Shown here in pieces: positions 1 to 5,551 of a DNA stretch of 6,648 nucleotides. The translations under genes and the position numbers were made by a program. Source of the DNA: an uncultured Clostridia bacterium. Lineage in GTDB: Bacteria > Bacillota > Clostridia > Oscillospirales > Acutalibacteraceae. The stretch is taken from positions 1 to 6,648 of the forward strand of contig CANOFK010000066.1 in NCBI GenBank assembly GCA_947565265.1. The letters are read 5' to 3'. Numbering within the stretch: the stretch's first letter is position 1; every line of letters starts with the position of its first letter. Under the pieces are notes generated by a model. It did not search any database. It saw only the letters and a list, made by a program, of their open reading frames with translations, and was not told the DNA's origin.

Positions 1-20
1 CCGGCGTTTCGTCAAGCCTG

Positions 21-49
21 CCACTTTAGAAACCCGCCCTGCAAAGTGG
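21..49. repeat. 7-bp inverted repeat upstream of the ilvE promoter
   Basis: CCACTTT at 21-27 is mirrored by AAAGTGG at 43-49, with a 15-nt spacer. Neither strand has a T-run directly after the stem, so it does not look like an intrinsic terminator. It lies about 60 bases upstream of the predicted -35 of ilvE and could be an operator, the remains of an upstream gene's 3' end, or chance. Positions 1-109 otherwise show nothing I recognise. Two plus-strand frames are open through this stretch, but neither encodes a familiar sequence. Confidence 0.3.
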
Positions 50-109
50 AGAAAAACTATGCACATTCCCCTTTTTTCCCCTATCCCTGCAAGCGCCCCA
101 CCCCACAGC

Positions 110-138
110 TTGCATTTTCCCGCCCACCGTATTATAAT
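110..138 (+). promoter_or_regulatory. Predicted sigma-A-type promoter of ilvE
   Basis: A perfect -10 hexamer TATAAT lies at 133-138. A -35-like TTGCAT at 110-115 is separated from it by exactly 17 nt. The -35 matches the consensus in its three most important positions (TTG) and is otherwise weak. Transcription would start near 145, giving a leader of about 85 nt before the ATG at 230. It is the only good promoter match between the window start and ilvE. Confidence 0.75.
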
Positions 139-144
139 GTGACC

Positions 145-209
145 ACAAGCGGCGCACGGCCCGCCAGGGCTGCCGGTAGGCCCTTGCGCCTGTCCCCCCA
201 TCATTTATC
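145..209 (+). other. GC-rich ilvE 5' leader with small competing hairpins
   Basis: The segment around 167-170 (GGGC) can pair upstream with GCCC at 159-162. Alternatively AGGGC at 166-170 can pair downstream with GCCCT at 180-184, so the two stems are mutually exclusive. Both are only 4-5 bp and no T-run follows either, so this may be no more than GC-rich chance pairing. The leader is too short for a T-box element, and I see no leader peptide rich in branched-chain codons. Confidence 0.2.
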
Positions 210-220
210 AGGAGAGAAGG
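210..220 (+). promoter_or_regulatory. Composite Shine-Dalgarno region of ilvE
   Basis: A purine run contains AGGAG at 210-214 and AAGG at 217-220. AGGAG lies 6 nt before an in-frame TTG at 221 and 15 nt before the ATG at 230. AAGG lies 9 nt before that ATG. The site therefore supports either start. I favour the ATG because the codon is stronger and the encoded N-terminus begins directly at the conserved beta-strand. Confidence 0.7.
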
Positions 221-229
221 TTGCTGAAA

Positions 230-1300
230 ATGCAGGAAATCAGGATCGAACTGACAAAAACCCCCAAGCCAAAGCCCACCGATGAAAGCAAGCTGGGGTT
301 CGGCCAGATCTTTACCGACCATATGTATATCATGGACTACAACGAGGGCCAGGGCTGGCACGACCCCCGCGTCGTGCCCTACCAGCCCATTTCCCTGGAC
401 CCCTCCGCCATGGTGTTCCACTATGCCCAGGAGATGTTCGAGGGCCTCAAGGCTTACCACGCGGCAGACGACCGGGTGCTGATGTTCCGCCCGGACCGCA
501 ACATTGCCCGGGCAGAGAACTCCTGCCGCCGGCTGTGCATCCCCCCTGTGCCCGCCGCCGACTTCATGCACGCCATGGAAACCCTGGTAAGCGTAGATAA
601 GGGCTGGATCCCCACCCAGCCCGGCACCTCCCTGTATGTGCGCCCCTTCATCATCGCCACCGACCCCCACCTGGGGGTGCACCCCTCCCACAGCTACCAG
701 TTCATCATCATCCTCTCCCCCTCCGGCGCCTACTACGCCAGCGGGCTGGACCCGGTGAAAATCTGGATCGAGGACGACTACGTCCGGGCCGTCCGCGGCG
801 GTATCGGCGAGGCCAAAGCCGGCGGCAACTACGCGGCCAGCCTCAAAGCCCAAGAGAAATCCGATGCCGAGGGCTACGCCCAGGTCCTCTGGCTGGACGG
901 CGTGGAGCGCAAGTATATTGAGGAAGTGGGCTCCATGAACATCTTCTTCAAGCTGCGCGGCAAGGTCGTCACCCCCGCCCTCAACGGCAGCATTTTGCCC
1001 GGCGTCACCCGGGCCACCTGCCTGGAGCTCTGCCGCAGTTGGGGCCTGGAGGTAGAGGAGCGCCGGGTCAGTGTGGAAGAACTGGTGGCCGCCGCCCGGG
1101 ACGGCTCCCTGGAGGAGTGCTGGGGCAGCGGCACCGCGGCGGTCATCTCCCCGGTCGGCACCCTACGCTATGGGGACGAAGTCATGGAGATCGCCGGGGG
1201 CGGCATCGGCCCCCTCAGCCAAAAGCTTTACGATACCGTCACCGGCATCCAGACCGGCCGCCTGGAGGATACCTTCGGCTGGACGGTGGAAATCCGCTAA
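230..1300 (+). CDS. ilvE: Branched-chain amino acid aminotransferase (PLP fold-type IV)
   Basis: This enzyme reversibly transfers the amino group between glutamate and the 2-oxo acids of leucine, isoleucine and valine. It is cytosolic and catalyses the last step of their synthesis or the first of their breakdown. The 356-residue product is full length for the Firmicutes/eukaryote-type BCAT. The N-terminal segment IRIELTKTPKPKP, LGFGQIFTDHM near residue 22 and FEGLKAY near 70 are family hallmarks. The PLP Schiff-base lysine is K196 in AKAGGNYAASLKAQ. EEVGSMNIFF (231-240) supplies the conserved glutamate. LNGSILPGVTR (251-261) and GTAAVISP (301-308) form the cofactor-phosphate and substrate side. 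An in-frame TTG at 221 could add three residues. The gene has its own promoter and terminator, so it is transcribed alone. Class IV also includes D-amino acid aminotransferase and aminodeoxychorismate lyase, but the length and motifs fit BCAT clearly. Confidence 0.97.
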   Translation: MQEIRIELTKTPKPKPTDESKLGFGQIFTDHMYIMDYNEGQGWHDPRVVPYQPISLDPSAMVFHYAQEMFEGLKAYHAADDRVLMFRPDRNIARAENSCRRLCIPPVPAADFMHAMETLVSVDKGWIPTQPGTSLYVRPFIIATDPHLGVHPSHSYQFIIILSPSGAYYASGLDPVKIWIEDDYVRAVRGGIGEAKAGGNYAASLKAQEKSDAEGYAQVLWLDGVERKYIEEVGSMNIFFKLRGKVVTPALNGSILPGVTRATCLELCRSWGLEVEERRVSVEELVAAARDGSLEECWGSGTAAVISPVGTLRYGDEVMEIAGGGIGPLSQKLYDTVTGIQTGRLEDTFGWTVEIR

Positions 1301-1325
1301 GCCCCGCCCGGGGCCCGGCGCAGCG

Positions 1326-1353
1326 GGAAGGCCCTCTGGGGCCTTCCTTTTTT
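1326..1353 (+). terminator. Intrinsic terminator of ilvE
   Basis: GGAAGGCCC at 1326-1334 pairs perfectly with GGGCCTTCC at 1339-1347, a 9-bp stem with a four-base TCTG loop. Six Ts follow at 1348-1353. It sits 25 nt after the ilvE stop and isolates ilvE from the malQ-glgP promoter downstream. Confidence 0.93.
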
Positions 1354-1377
1354 CCGTCCGCCCCTTGCACCCTTGTA

Positions 1378-1415
1378 AAAATTTTCCCGCGGCGCTAATT
1401 TATATGGAAAATTTT
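1378..1415. promoter_or_regulatory. 10-bp inverted repeat, candidate operator of malQ-glgP
   Basis: AAAATTTTCC at 1378-1387 is the exact inverse of GGAAAATTTT at 1406-1415, with 18 bases between. Each arm contains the palindrome AAAATTTT, and the two palindrome centres are 30 bp apart, close to three helical turns. The right arm overlaps the predicted -35 of the malQ promoter, so a bound protein could block RNA polymerase. The arms match the half-sites of the CodY box (AATTTTC and GAAAATT), but these are 20 nt apart here instead of 1 nt, so a standard CodY box is not present. The regulator is unknown. Confidence 0.45.
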
Positions 1416-1433
1416 GCCCCAATATGCTATACT
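1405..1433 (+). promoter_or_regulatory. Predicted extended -10 promoter of the malQ-glgP operon
   Basis: TATACT at 1428-1433 is preceded by TGC at 1425-1427, giving an extended -10 element. A weak -35, TGGAAA (4 of 6 consensus bases), lies at 1405-1410 with a 17-nt spacer. An extended -10 commonly compensates for a poor -35. Transcription would start near 1440, leaving a leader of about 129 nt before malQ. A small GGTG/CACC inverted repeat (1443-1446 and 1452-1455) lies just after the expected start point. Confidence 0.7.
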
Positions 1434-1474
1434 ATACCAATAGGTGCCAATCACCACGCCCAACAGGCAGGCGG

Positions 1475-1490
1475 CCGCGCCGGTGCGCGG
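1475..1490 (+). other. Hairpin in the malQ leader
   Basis: CCGCGC at 1475-1480 pairs with GCGCGG at 1485-1490 around the tetraloop CGGT. All six pairs are G-C. Only three Ts follow nearby, so it is at best a weak terminator or pause site. It could also simply stabilise the mRNA 5' end. Confidence 0.35.
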
Positions 1491-1528
1491 TGTTTCCCCC
1501 CCTTCCGGCGGGCCGCCCCCCCAGCAAT

Positions 1529-1549
1529 GCCCCGCGCGCCAGCCGGGGC
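1529..1549 (+). other. Hairpin directly upstream of the malQ ribosome binding site
   Basis: GCCCCG at 1529-1534 pairs with CGGGGC at 1544-1549 with a 9-base loop. The stem ends two bases before the GAAAGGA ribosome-binding segment. Such placement could influence ribosome access, but the region is GC-rich enough for it to be incidental. Confidence 0.3.
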
Positions 1550-1551
1550 TG

Positions 1552-1557
1552 AAAGGA
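1552..1557 (+). promoter_or_regulatory. Shine-Dalgarno sequence of malQ
   Basis: AAAGGA at 1552-1557 puts its AGGA core 11 nt before the ATG at 1569. An in-frame GTG at 1560 lies only 2 nt after this core, too close to be used efficiently, so the ATG is the better start. Confidence 0.6.
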
Positions 1558-1568
1558 TCGTGATAATC

Positions 1569-3140
1569 ATGCCAGATAGAAGCCCCCGCCCGCCCCGCCG
1601 GGCCGGCGTCCTGCTGCCGGTCAGCAGCCTGCCCTCCCGGTACGGTATCGGGGCCCTGGGCAAGGCCGCCCGCCAGTGGGTGGATTTTTTGTCCGCCGCC
1701 CGCCAAAGCTACTGGCAGGTGCTGCCCATGGGCCCCACCGGGGCCGGCAACAGCCCCTACCAAAGCTACTCGGCCTTTGCCGGCGACCCCCTCTATATTG
1801 ACCTTGCCCTGCTGTGCGAGGACGGCCTCCTCCCCGAAAAGCGCTTGAAAAAGCTGGAAACCGGCGGCAGCCCCAACCGGGTGGACTACGACGCCCTACG
1901 CCAAAGCCGGGAGCCCCTGCTGCGCAAGGCTTTCCAAAACTTTAAAAAAGAGAAGGCCCTCACCCGGTTCTGCCGGCAGCAGGCCGGCTGGCTGGAGGAC
2001 TACGCCCTCTTCGCCGCCCTCAAGGCCCGCCACGGCGGCCTGCCCTGGACCCAGTGGCAAGAGGGCCTGCGCCTGCGGGACCCCGCCGCCCTCAAAGCCG
2101 CCCGCAAAGAGTTGGCCGAGGATATCCGCTACCACGCCTTCACCCAGTACCTGTTCTTCAAACAGTGGGAGAAACTGAAAAAATACGCCAACAAAAAAGG
2201 CGTGCAGATCATCGGCGACGCCCCCATCTACGTGTCCGCCGACAGCGCCGACGTATGGGCCCACCCGTCGCTGTTCCAACTGGACGGCGGCAACCTGCCC
2301 ACCGCCGTGGCCGGCTGCCCGCCGGACGCCTTCTCCGAGGACGGCCAGTTGTGGGGCAACCCCCTCTACCGCTGGGACGCCATGGCCGGGGACAACTACG
2401 CCTGGTGGATCGCCCGCCTGCGGGCCAACCTGGAGATGTTCGACATTCTGCGCATCGACCATTTCCGGGGGTTCGAAAGCTACTGGGCCATCCCCTACGG
2501 CGACGACACCGCCAAAAACGGCAAGTGGGTCAAGGGCCCCGGCCTCTCCTTTATCCGGGCGGTCAACCAGGCGCTGCCCGGGGCCCCTATCATCGCCGAG
2601 GACCTGGGTATGCTCACCCCCGCCGTGCACCGGCTGCTCAAACTAAGCGGCTATCCGGGCATGAAGGTCCTGCAATTCGCCTTTTCCGCCGGCGAGGAGA
2701 GCAGCTACCTGCCCCATAACCTGGTAGAAAACGCCGTCATCTACACCGGCACCCATGATAACGACACCACCCTGGGCTGGCTGAAAAGCGCCGCCCCGGC
2801 CGACCTGGCCAAGGCCCAGGACTATCTGGGCTTTACCGGCGCCGGCCCCCAAGGGGTGTGGGCCTTTATCCGGGGGGCCATGTCCAGCATATGCCGCCTG
2901 TGCGTCGTCCCCATGCAGGACTACCTGGCCCTGGGCCCCGACGCACGGGTCAACACCCCCTCCACCGTGGGCCCCCACAACTGGAGCTGGCGCATGGAAA
3001 AGGGCGCGTACGACCAGGAACTGGCTAAAAAAATCGCCCGGCTCACCATTATTACCGGCCGGGCTGAAATGGAGGATACCCATGACAGTAAAGGAACATC
3101 TGGAAAAAAGCCTGGGCGTAAAAAATCTGGCCGAGGCTGA
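1569..3140 (+). CDS. malQ: 4-alpha-glucanotransferase (amylomaltase, GH77)
   Basis: This cytosolic enzyme disproportionates maltodextrins by cutting an alpha-1,4-glucan and transferring the cut piece to another chain, releasing glucose and making longer substrates for GlgP. The 523-residue product is slightly longer than typical GH77 enzymes (about 500). The family N-terminus [16 protein letters not shown] begins near residue 13, and [17 protein letters not shown] lies at 63-79. The catalytic residues are all present: nucleophile D297 in RIDHFRGF, acid/base E344 in IIAEDLG, and transition-state stabiliser D397 in GTHDNDT. NWSWRM at 471-476 is the expected C-terminal core motif. The conserved fold seems to finish at ITGR (495-498). 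The last 25 residues form an extra Lys/Gly/Arg-rich tail that overlaps glgP by 59 nt, probably from a one-base change near the old stop. It is the first gene of a two-gene operon with glgP. Confidence 0.96.
   Translation: MPDRSPRPPRRAGVLLPVSSLPSRYGIGALGKAARQWVDFLSAARQSYWQVLPMGPTGAGNSPYQSYSAFAGDPLYIDLALLCEDGLLPEKRLKKLETGGSPNRVDYDALRQSREPLLRKAFQNFKKEKALTRFCRQQAGWLEDYALFAALKARHGGLPWTQWQEGLRLRDPAALKAARKELAEDIRYHAFTQYLFFKQWEKLKKYANKKGVQIIGDAPIYVSADSADVWAHPSLFQLDGGNLPTAVAGCPPDAFSEDGQLWGNPLYRWDAMAGDNYAWWIARLRANLEMFDILRIDHFRGFESYWAIPYGDDTAKNGKWVKGPGLSFIRAVNQALPGAPIIAEDLGMLTPAVHRLLKLSGYPGMKVLQFAFSAGEESSYLPHNLVENAVIYTGTHDNDTTLGWLKSAAPADLAKAQDYLGFTGAGPQGVWAFIRGAMSSICRLCVVPMQDYLALGPDARVNTPSTVGPHNWSWRMEKGAYDQELAKKIARLTIITGRAEMEDTHDSKGTSGKKPGRKKSGRG
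3071..3075 (+). promoter_or_regulatory. Shine-Dalgarno sequence of glgP, inside the malQ 3' end
   Basis: GGAGG at 3071-3075 is 6 nt before the ATG at 3082, an ideal spacing. It fixes the glgP start even though that start lies within the malQ reading frame, and shows that glgP has its own strong initiation site rather than depending on coupling alone. Confidence 0.9.
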
Positions 3141-5433
3141 CAACAGCGCCGTCTACCGGGGCCTGCTGGCCCTGGTCAAAGAGAAACTGGCCGCTGCCCC
3201 CCCCATTACCGGCAGCCGGAAACTCTACTATGTTTCGGCCGAGTTTCTGGTCGGCAAGCTGCTGTCCAACAACCTGATCAACCTGGGCCTGTTCGACGAG
3301 GTTCGGGAAACCCTGGCCGCCGCCGGCAAAAGCCTCTCCGAAATCGAGGAGCTGGAGCCCGAACCGGCCCTGGGCAACGGCGGGCTGGGCCGCTTGGCCG
3401 CCTGCTATCTGGACTCCGCCGCCACCCTGGGCCTGCCCGCGGACGGCGTAGGGCTTTTGTACCACTTCGGCCTGTTCCGCCAGAATTTTTGGGAGCACAA
3501 ACAGTACGAGCACCCGGACCGCTGGCTCCCCCAGGAAGGGGACCCGGCTTGCTGGGCCGAAAAGACAGACGTGGGCTTTACGGTACCCTTCCCCGGCGGG
3601 GCGGTAAAGTCCGTCATGTATGACGTCACCGTTTCCGGCTACCAGGGCGGCGCCAACCGCCTGCACCTGTTCGACCTGGAAACCGTGGACGAGGGCCTGG
3701 TAAAAGACGGCATCGGTTTTGACAAGGCCGATGTGGCCCACAACCTCACCCTGTTCCTCTACCCGGACGACAGCGACGAGGCCGGCCGGCTGCTGCGGGT
3801 CTACCAGCAGTACTTCATGGTCAGCAACGCCGCCCAGTTGATCCTCCGGGACCTGGCCGCCCAGGGCTATGCCCTGCGGGACCTGCACAAGCACGCGGTG
3901 GTGCAGATCAACGACACCCACCCCTCCATGATCATCCCCGAACTCATCCGCCTGATGCTCCAAGACGGCATCCACATGGACGAGGCCATCTCCATTGTGG
4001 AAAAGACCTGCGCCTACACCAACCACACCATTTTGGCCGAGGCCTTGGAGAAATGGCCCCTGCACTACCTGCAAAAGGCCGTGCCGGGCCTGGTGCCCAT
4101 TATCGAGGAGTTGGACCGGCGGGTCCGGGCCAAGTTCCCCGCCCCCACCCAGCCCGCTGCCGGCCCGGGGCAGCCCAAAGGGGAAGAAGCCCCCGCGGCC
4201 CCGGCAAAAGACCCCAACGCCGTGCTGCATATTATTGATAAGGACGGCCTGGTGCACATGGCCAACATGGATATCCACTACGGGTTCTCCGTAAACGGCG
4301 TGGCGGCCCTGCACACCGATATCCTCAAAGAGGCCGAGTTGCGCCCCTTTGCCCAGGCATACCCGGAAAAATTCAACAACAAAACCAACGGCGTCACCTT
4401 CCGCCGCTGGCTGATGCACTGCAACCCGGAGCTGGCCGGGTTTATCACGGAGAAAATCGGCCCCGGCTGGAAAAAGGACGCGGACGAACTGGAAAAGCTG
4501 CTGCAATTCCAGGACGACCCGGACACGCTGGACCGGCTCCTGGCCATCAAAGGGGAAAAGAAAGCCCAGTTGGCCGCCTATATGGCGGAAAAAACCGGCC
4601 AGGGCCTTTGTGTCGATTCGATTTTCGATATCCAGATCAAGCGCCTGCACGAGTACAAGCGCCAGCAGATGAACGCCCTGTATATCATCTGGAAGTACCA
4701 GCAGATCAAGGCCGGCCACAAGCCCGCCCGCAAGCTGACCCTGCTCTTCGGGGCCAAGGCCGCCCCGGCCTATATCATCGCCAAAGACATCATCCACCTG
4801 ATCCTCTGCCTCTCCCGGCTCATCGCCGAAGACCCGGAGGTCAGCCCCTACCTGGAGGTGCGCATGGTGGAGAACTACAATGTCACCTGGGCGGAAAAGC
4901 TGATCCCCGCCTGCGATATCTCCGAGCAGATCTCCCTGGCCTCCAAAGAGGCCTCCGGCACCGGCAATATGAAGTTCATGCTCAACGGCGCCGTCACCCT
5001 GGGCACCGAGGACGGGGCCAATGTGGAGATCCACCAACTGGTCGGGGACGAAAACATCTGCATCTTCGGCCGCTCCAGCGACGAGGTCATCGGCCTGTAC
5101 AAAGAGGGGCCGGGCCGCTACAGCCCCGCCGCCTACTACCCCGCCGACCCGGAGATCGAGTCCCTGGTAGACTTTATCATCAGCCCCACCCTCATGCGCC
5201 TGGGCGACCCGGAGAACCTGGGCCGGCTCTATAAGGACATGAGCCGCAAAGACTGGTTCATGGCCCTGCTGGACGTCAAAGCCTATATCGCCGCCAAAGA
5301 GGGCCTGCTCGCCCAGTACGAGGACCGCCGGGCCTGGGCCAAAAAGATGCTGGTCAATATCGCCAAAGCCGGTTTCTTCTCCTCAGACCGGGCCATCGCC
5401 CAGTACAACCAGGACGTGTGGCACCTGAAATAA
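3082..5433 (+). CDS. glgP: Glycogen/maltodextrin phosphorylase (GT35)
   Basis: This PLP-dependent enzyme phosphorolyses alpha-1,4-glucan ends to glucose-1-phosphate in the cytosol. The 783-residue product is near normal length. Motifs run in order: [13 protein letters not shown] (49-61), glycine loop [15 protein letters not shown] (98-112), INDTHPSM (276-283), [12 protein letters not shown] (433-444), [11 protein letters not shown] (518-528) and EASGTGNMK, with PLP-binding lysine K631, followed by [10 protein letters not shown] (641-650). Both domains are therefore intact. Residues about 353-378 are a Pro/Ala/Gly-rich insertion between the YTNHT/EALEKWP region and the conserved [20 protein letters not shown] segment, probably a surface loop. 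The start is fixed by GGAGG at 3071. The partner malQ lies directly upstream with a 59-nt overlap, and a terminator follows, so this is the last gene of the operon. Sequence alone cannot tell a glycogen preference from a maltodextrin one. The malQ linkage fits either. Confidence 0.97.
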   Translation: MTVKEHLEKSLGVKNLAEADNSAVYRGLLALVKEKLAAAPPITGSRKLYYVSAEFLVGKLLSNNLINLGLFDEVRETLAAAGKSLSEIEELEPEPALGNGGLGRLAACYLDSAATLGLPADGVGLLYHFGLFRQNFWEHKQYEHPDRWLPQEGDPACWAEKTDVGFTVPFPGGAVKSVMYDVTVSGYQGGANRLHLFDLETVDEGLVKDGIGFDKADVAHNLTLFLYPDDSDEAGRLLRVYQQYFMVSNAAQLILRDLAAQGYALRDLHKHAVVQINDTHPSMIIPELIRLMLQDGIHMDEAISIVEKTCAYTNHTILAEALEKWPLHYLQKAVPGLVPIIEELDRRVRAKFPAPTQPAAGPGQPKGEEAPAAPAKDPNAVLHIIDKDGLVHMANMDIHYGFSVNGVAALHTDILKEAELRPFAQAYPEKFNNKTNGVTFRRWLMHCNPELAGFITEKIGPGWKKDADELEKLLQFQDDPDTLDRLLAIKGEKKAQLAAYMAEKTGQGLCVDSIFDIQIKRLHEYKRQQMNALYIIWKYQQIKAGHKPARKLTLLFGAKAAPAYIIAKDIIHLILCLSRLIAEDPEVSPYLEVRMVENYNVTWAEKLIPACDISEQISLASKEASGTGNMKFMLNGAVTLGTEDGANVEIHQLVGDENICIFGRSSDEVIGLYKEGPGRYSPAAYYPADPEIESLVDFIISPTLMRLGDPENLGRLYKDMSRKDWFMALLDVKAYIAAKEGLLAQYEDRRAWAKKMLVNIAKAGFFSSDRAIAQYNQDVWHLK
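4138..4215 (+). other. Pro/Ala-rich low-complexity insertion within GlgP
   Basis: This encodes roughly residues 353-378, dominated by Pro, Ala, Gly and Lys. It interrupts otherwise well-conserved phosphorylase sequence: a helix ending [13 protein letters not shown] comes before it, and the strand [17 protein letters not shown] follows. The insertion keeps the frame, so the enzyme should fold around it as a flexible loop. The exact borders are estimated by eye. Confidence 0.65.
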
Positions 5434-5437
5434 CCCC

Positions 5438-5463
5438 AACACCCCAAAACACCCAAAACACCC
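5438..5463. repeat. Short 9-bp tandem repeat after glgP
   Basis: AAAACACCC occurs twice back to back (5446-5454 and 5455-5463), preceded by a degenerate copy at 5438-5445. It lies between the glgP stop and its terminator. This looks like simple low-complexity intergenic DNA with no evident function. Confidence 0.5.
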
Positions 5464-5467
5464 ACGC

Positions 5468-5501
5468 AAAAAAGGGAAGGGCTCCTGGCCCCTCCCTTTT
5501 T
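5468..5501. terminator. Bidirectional intrinsic terminator between glgP and the ABC-F gene
   Basis: GGG at 5474-5476 and AGGG at 5478-5481 pair with CCCT at 5490-5493 and CCC at 5494-5496, with A5477 bulged and an 8-base loop. Flanking A-T pairs extend the stem. TTTTT at 5497-5501 follows it on the plus strand, and AAAAAA at 5468-5473 gives a T-run on the minus strand. It can therefore end glgP and the convergent ABC-F transcript. It starts 34 nt after the glgP stop and ends 50 nt past the ABC-F stop. Confidence 0.85.
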
Positions 5502-5528
5502 CCTGTCAATGGCCCAGCCGCCCGCCCT

Positions 5529-5546
5529 TTTGCCGGCATAGGCAAA
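5529..5546. repeat. Small inverted repeat after the ABC-F stop codon
   Basis: TTTGCC at 5529-5534 mirrors GGCAAA at 5541-5546 around a six-base loop. An alternative pairing, CCGGC (5533-5537) with GCCGG (5547-5551), overlaps it. It lies directly downstream of the minus-strand ABC-F stop but lacks a good T-run, so it may be a 3'-end stabilising hairpin that acts ahead of the main terminator. Confidence 0.35.
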
Positions 5547-5551
5547 GCCGG

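Noticed and set aside
145..229. T-box or attenuator leader for ilvE
   Set aside because: The leader is about 85 nt, too short for a T-box. It has no visible T-box sequence, no leader peptide with Leu/Ile/Val runs and no terminator hairpin with a T-run before the gene.
26..853. A 275-codon open frame on the minus strand opposite ilvE
   Set aside because: Gly/Val-rich shadow of the ilvE coding strand that also runs across the ilvE promoter. It has no motifs and no plausible ribosome binding site that I could find.
1378..1415. A canonical CodY box
   Set aside because: The half-sites AATTTTC and GAAAATT are present but 20 nt apart instead of the single base of the consensus. The repeat is kept as an operator candidate of unknown regulator.
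1071..1568. The malQ frame stays open 166 codons upstream of the chosen ATG
   Set aside because: That extension lies inside ilvE out of frame and crosses the ilvE terminator and the malQ promoter. GH77 homology begins only near residue 13 of the chosen product.
3027..3033. A7 run near the malQ 3' end as a programmed frameshift site
   Set aside because: The zero frame after the A-run encodes the expected GH77 ending ([11 protein letters not shown]). Slippage there would replace conserved sequence, so a functional frameshift at this site is unlikely.
3052..5037. A 661-codon open frame on the minus strand opposite glgP
   Set aside because: Its translation is low-complexity (G, V, Q, H, L-rich) with no recognisable domain. 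The plus strand is an intact GT35 enzyme with all key motifs. GC-rich codon use suppresses stops on the opposite strand, producing long shadow frames.
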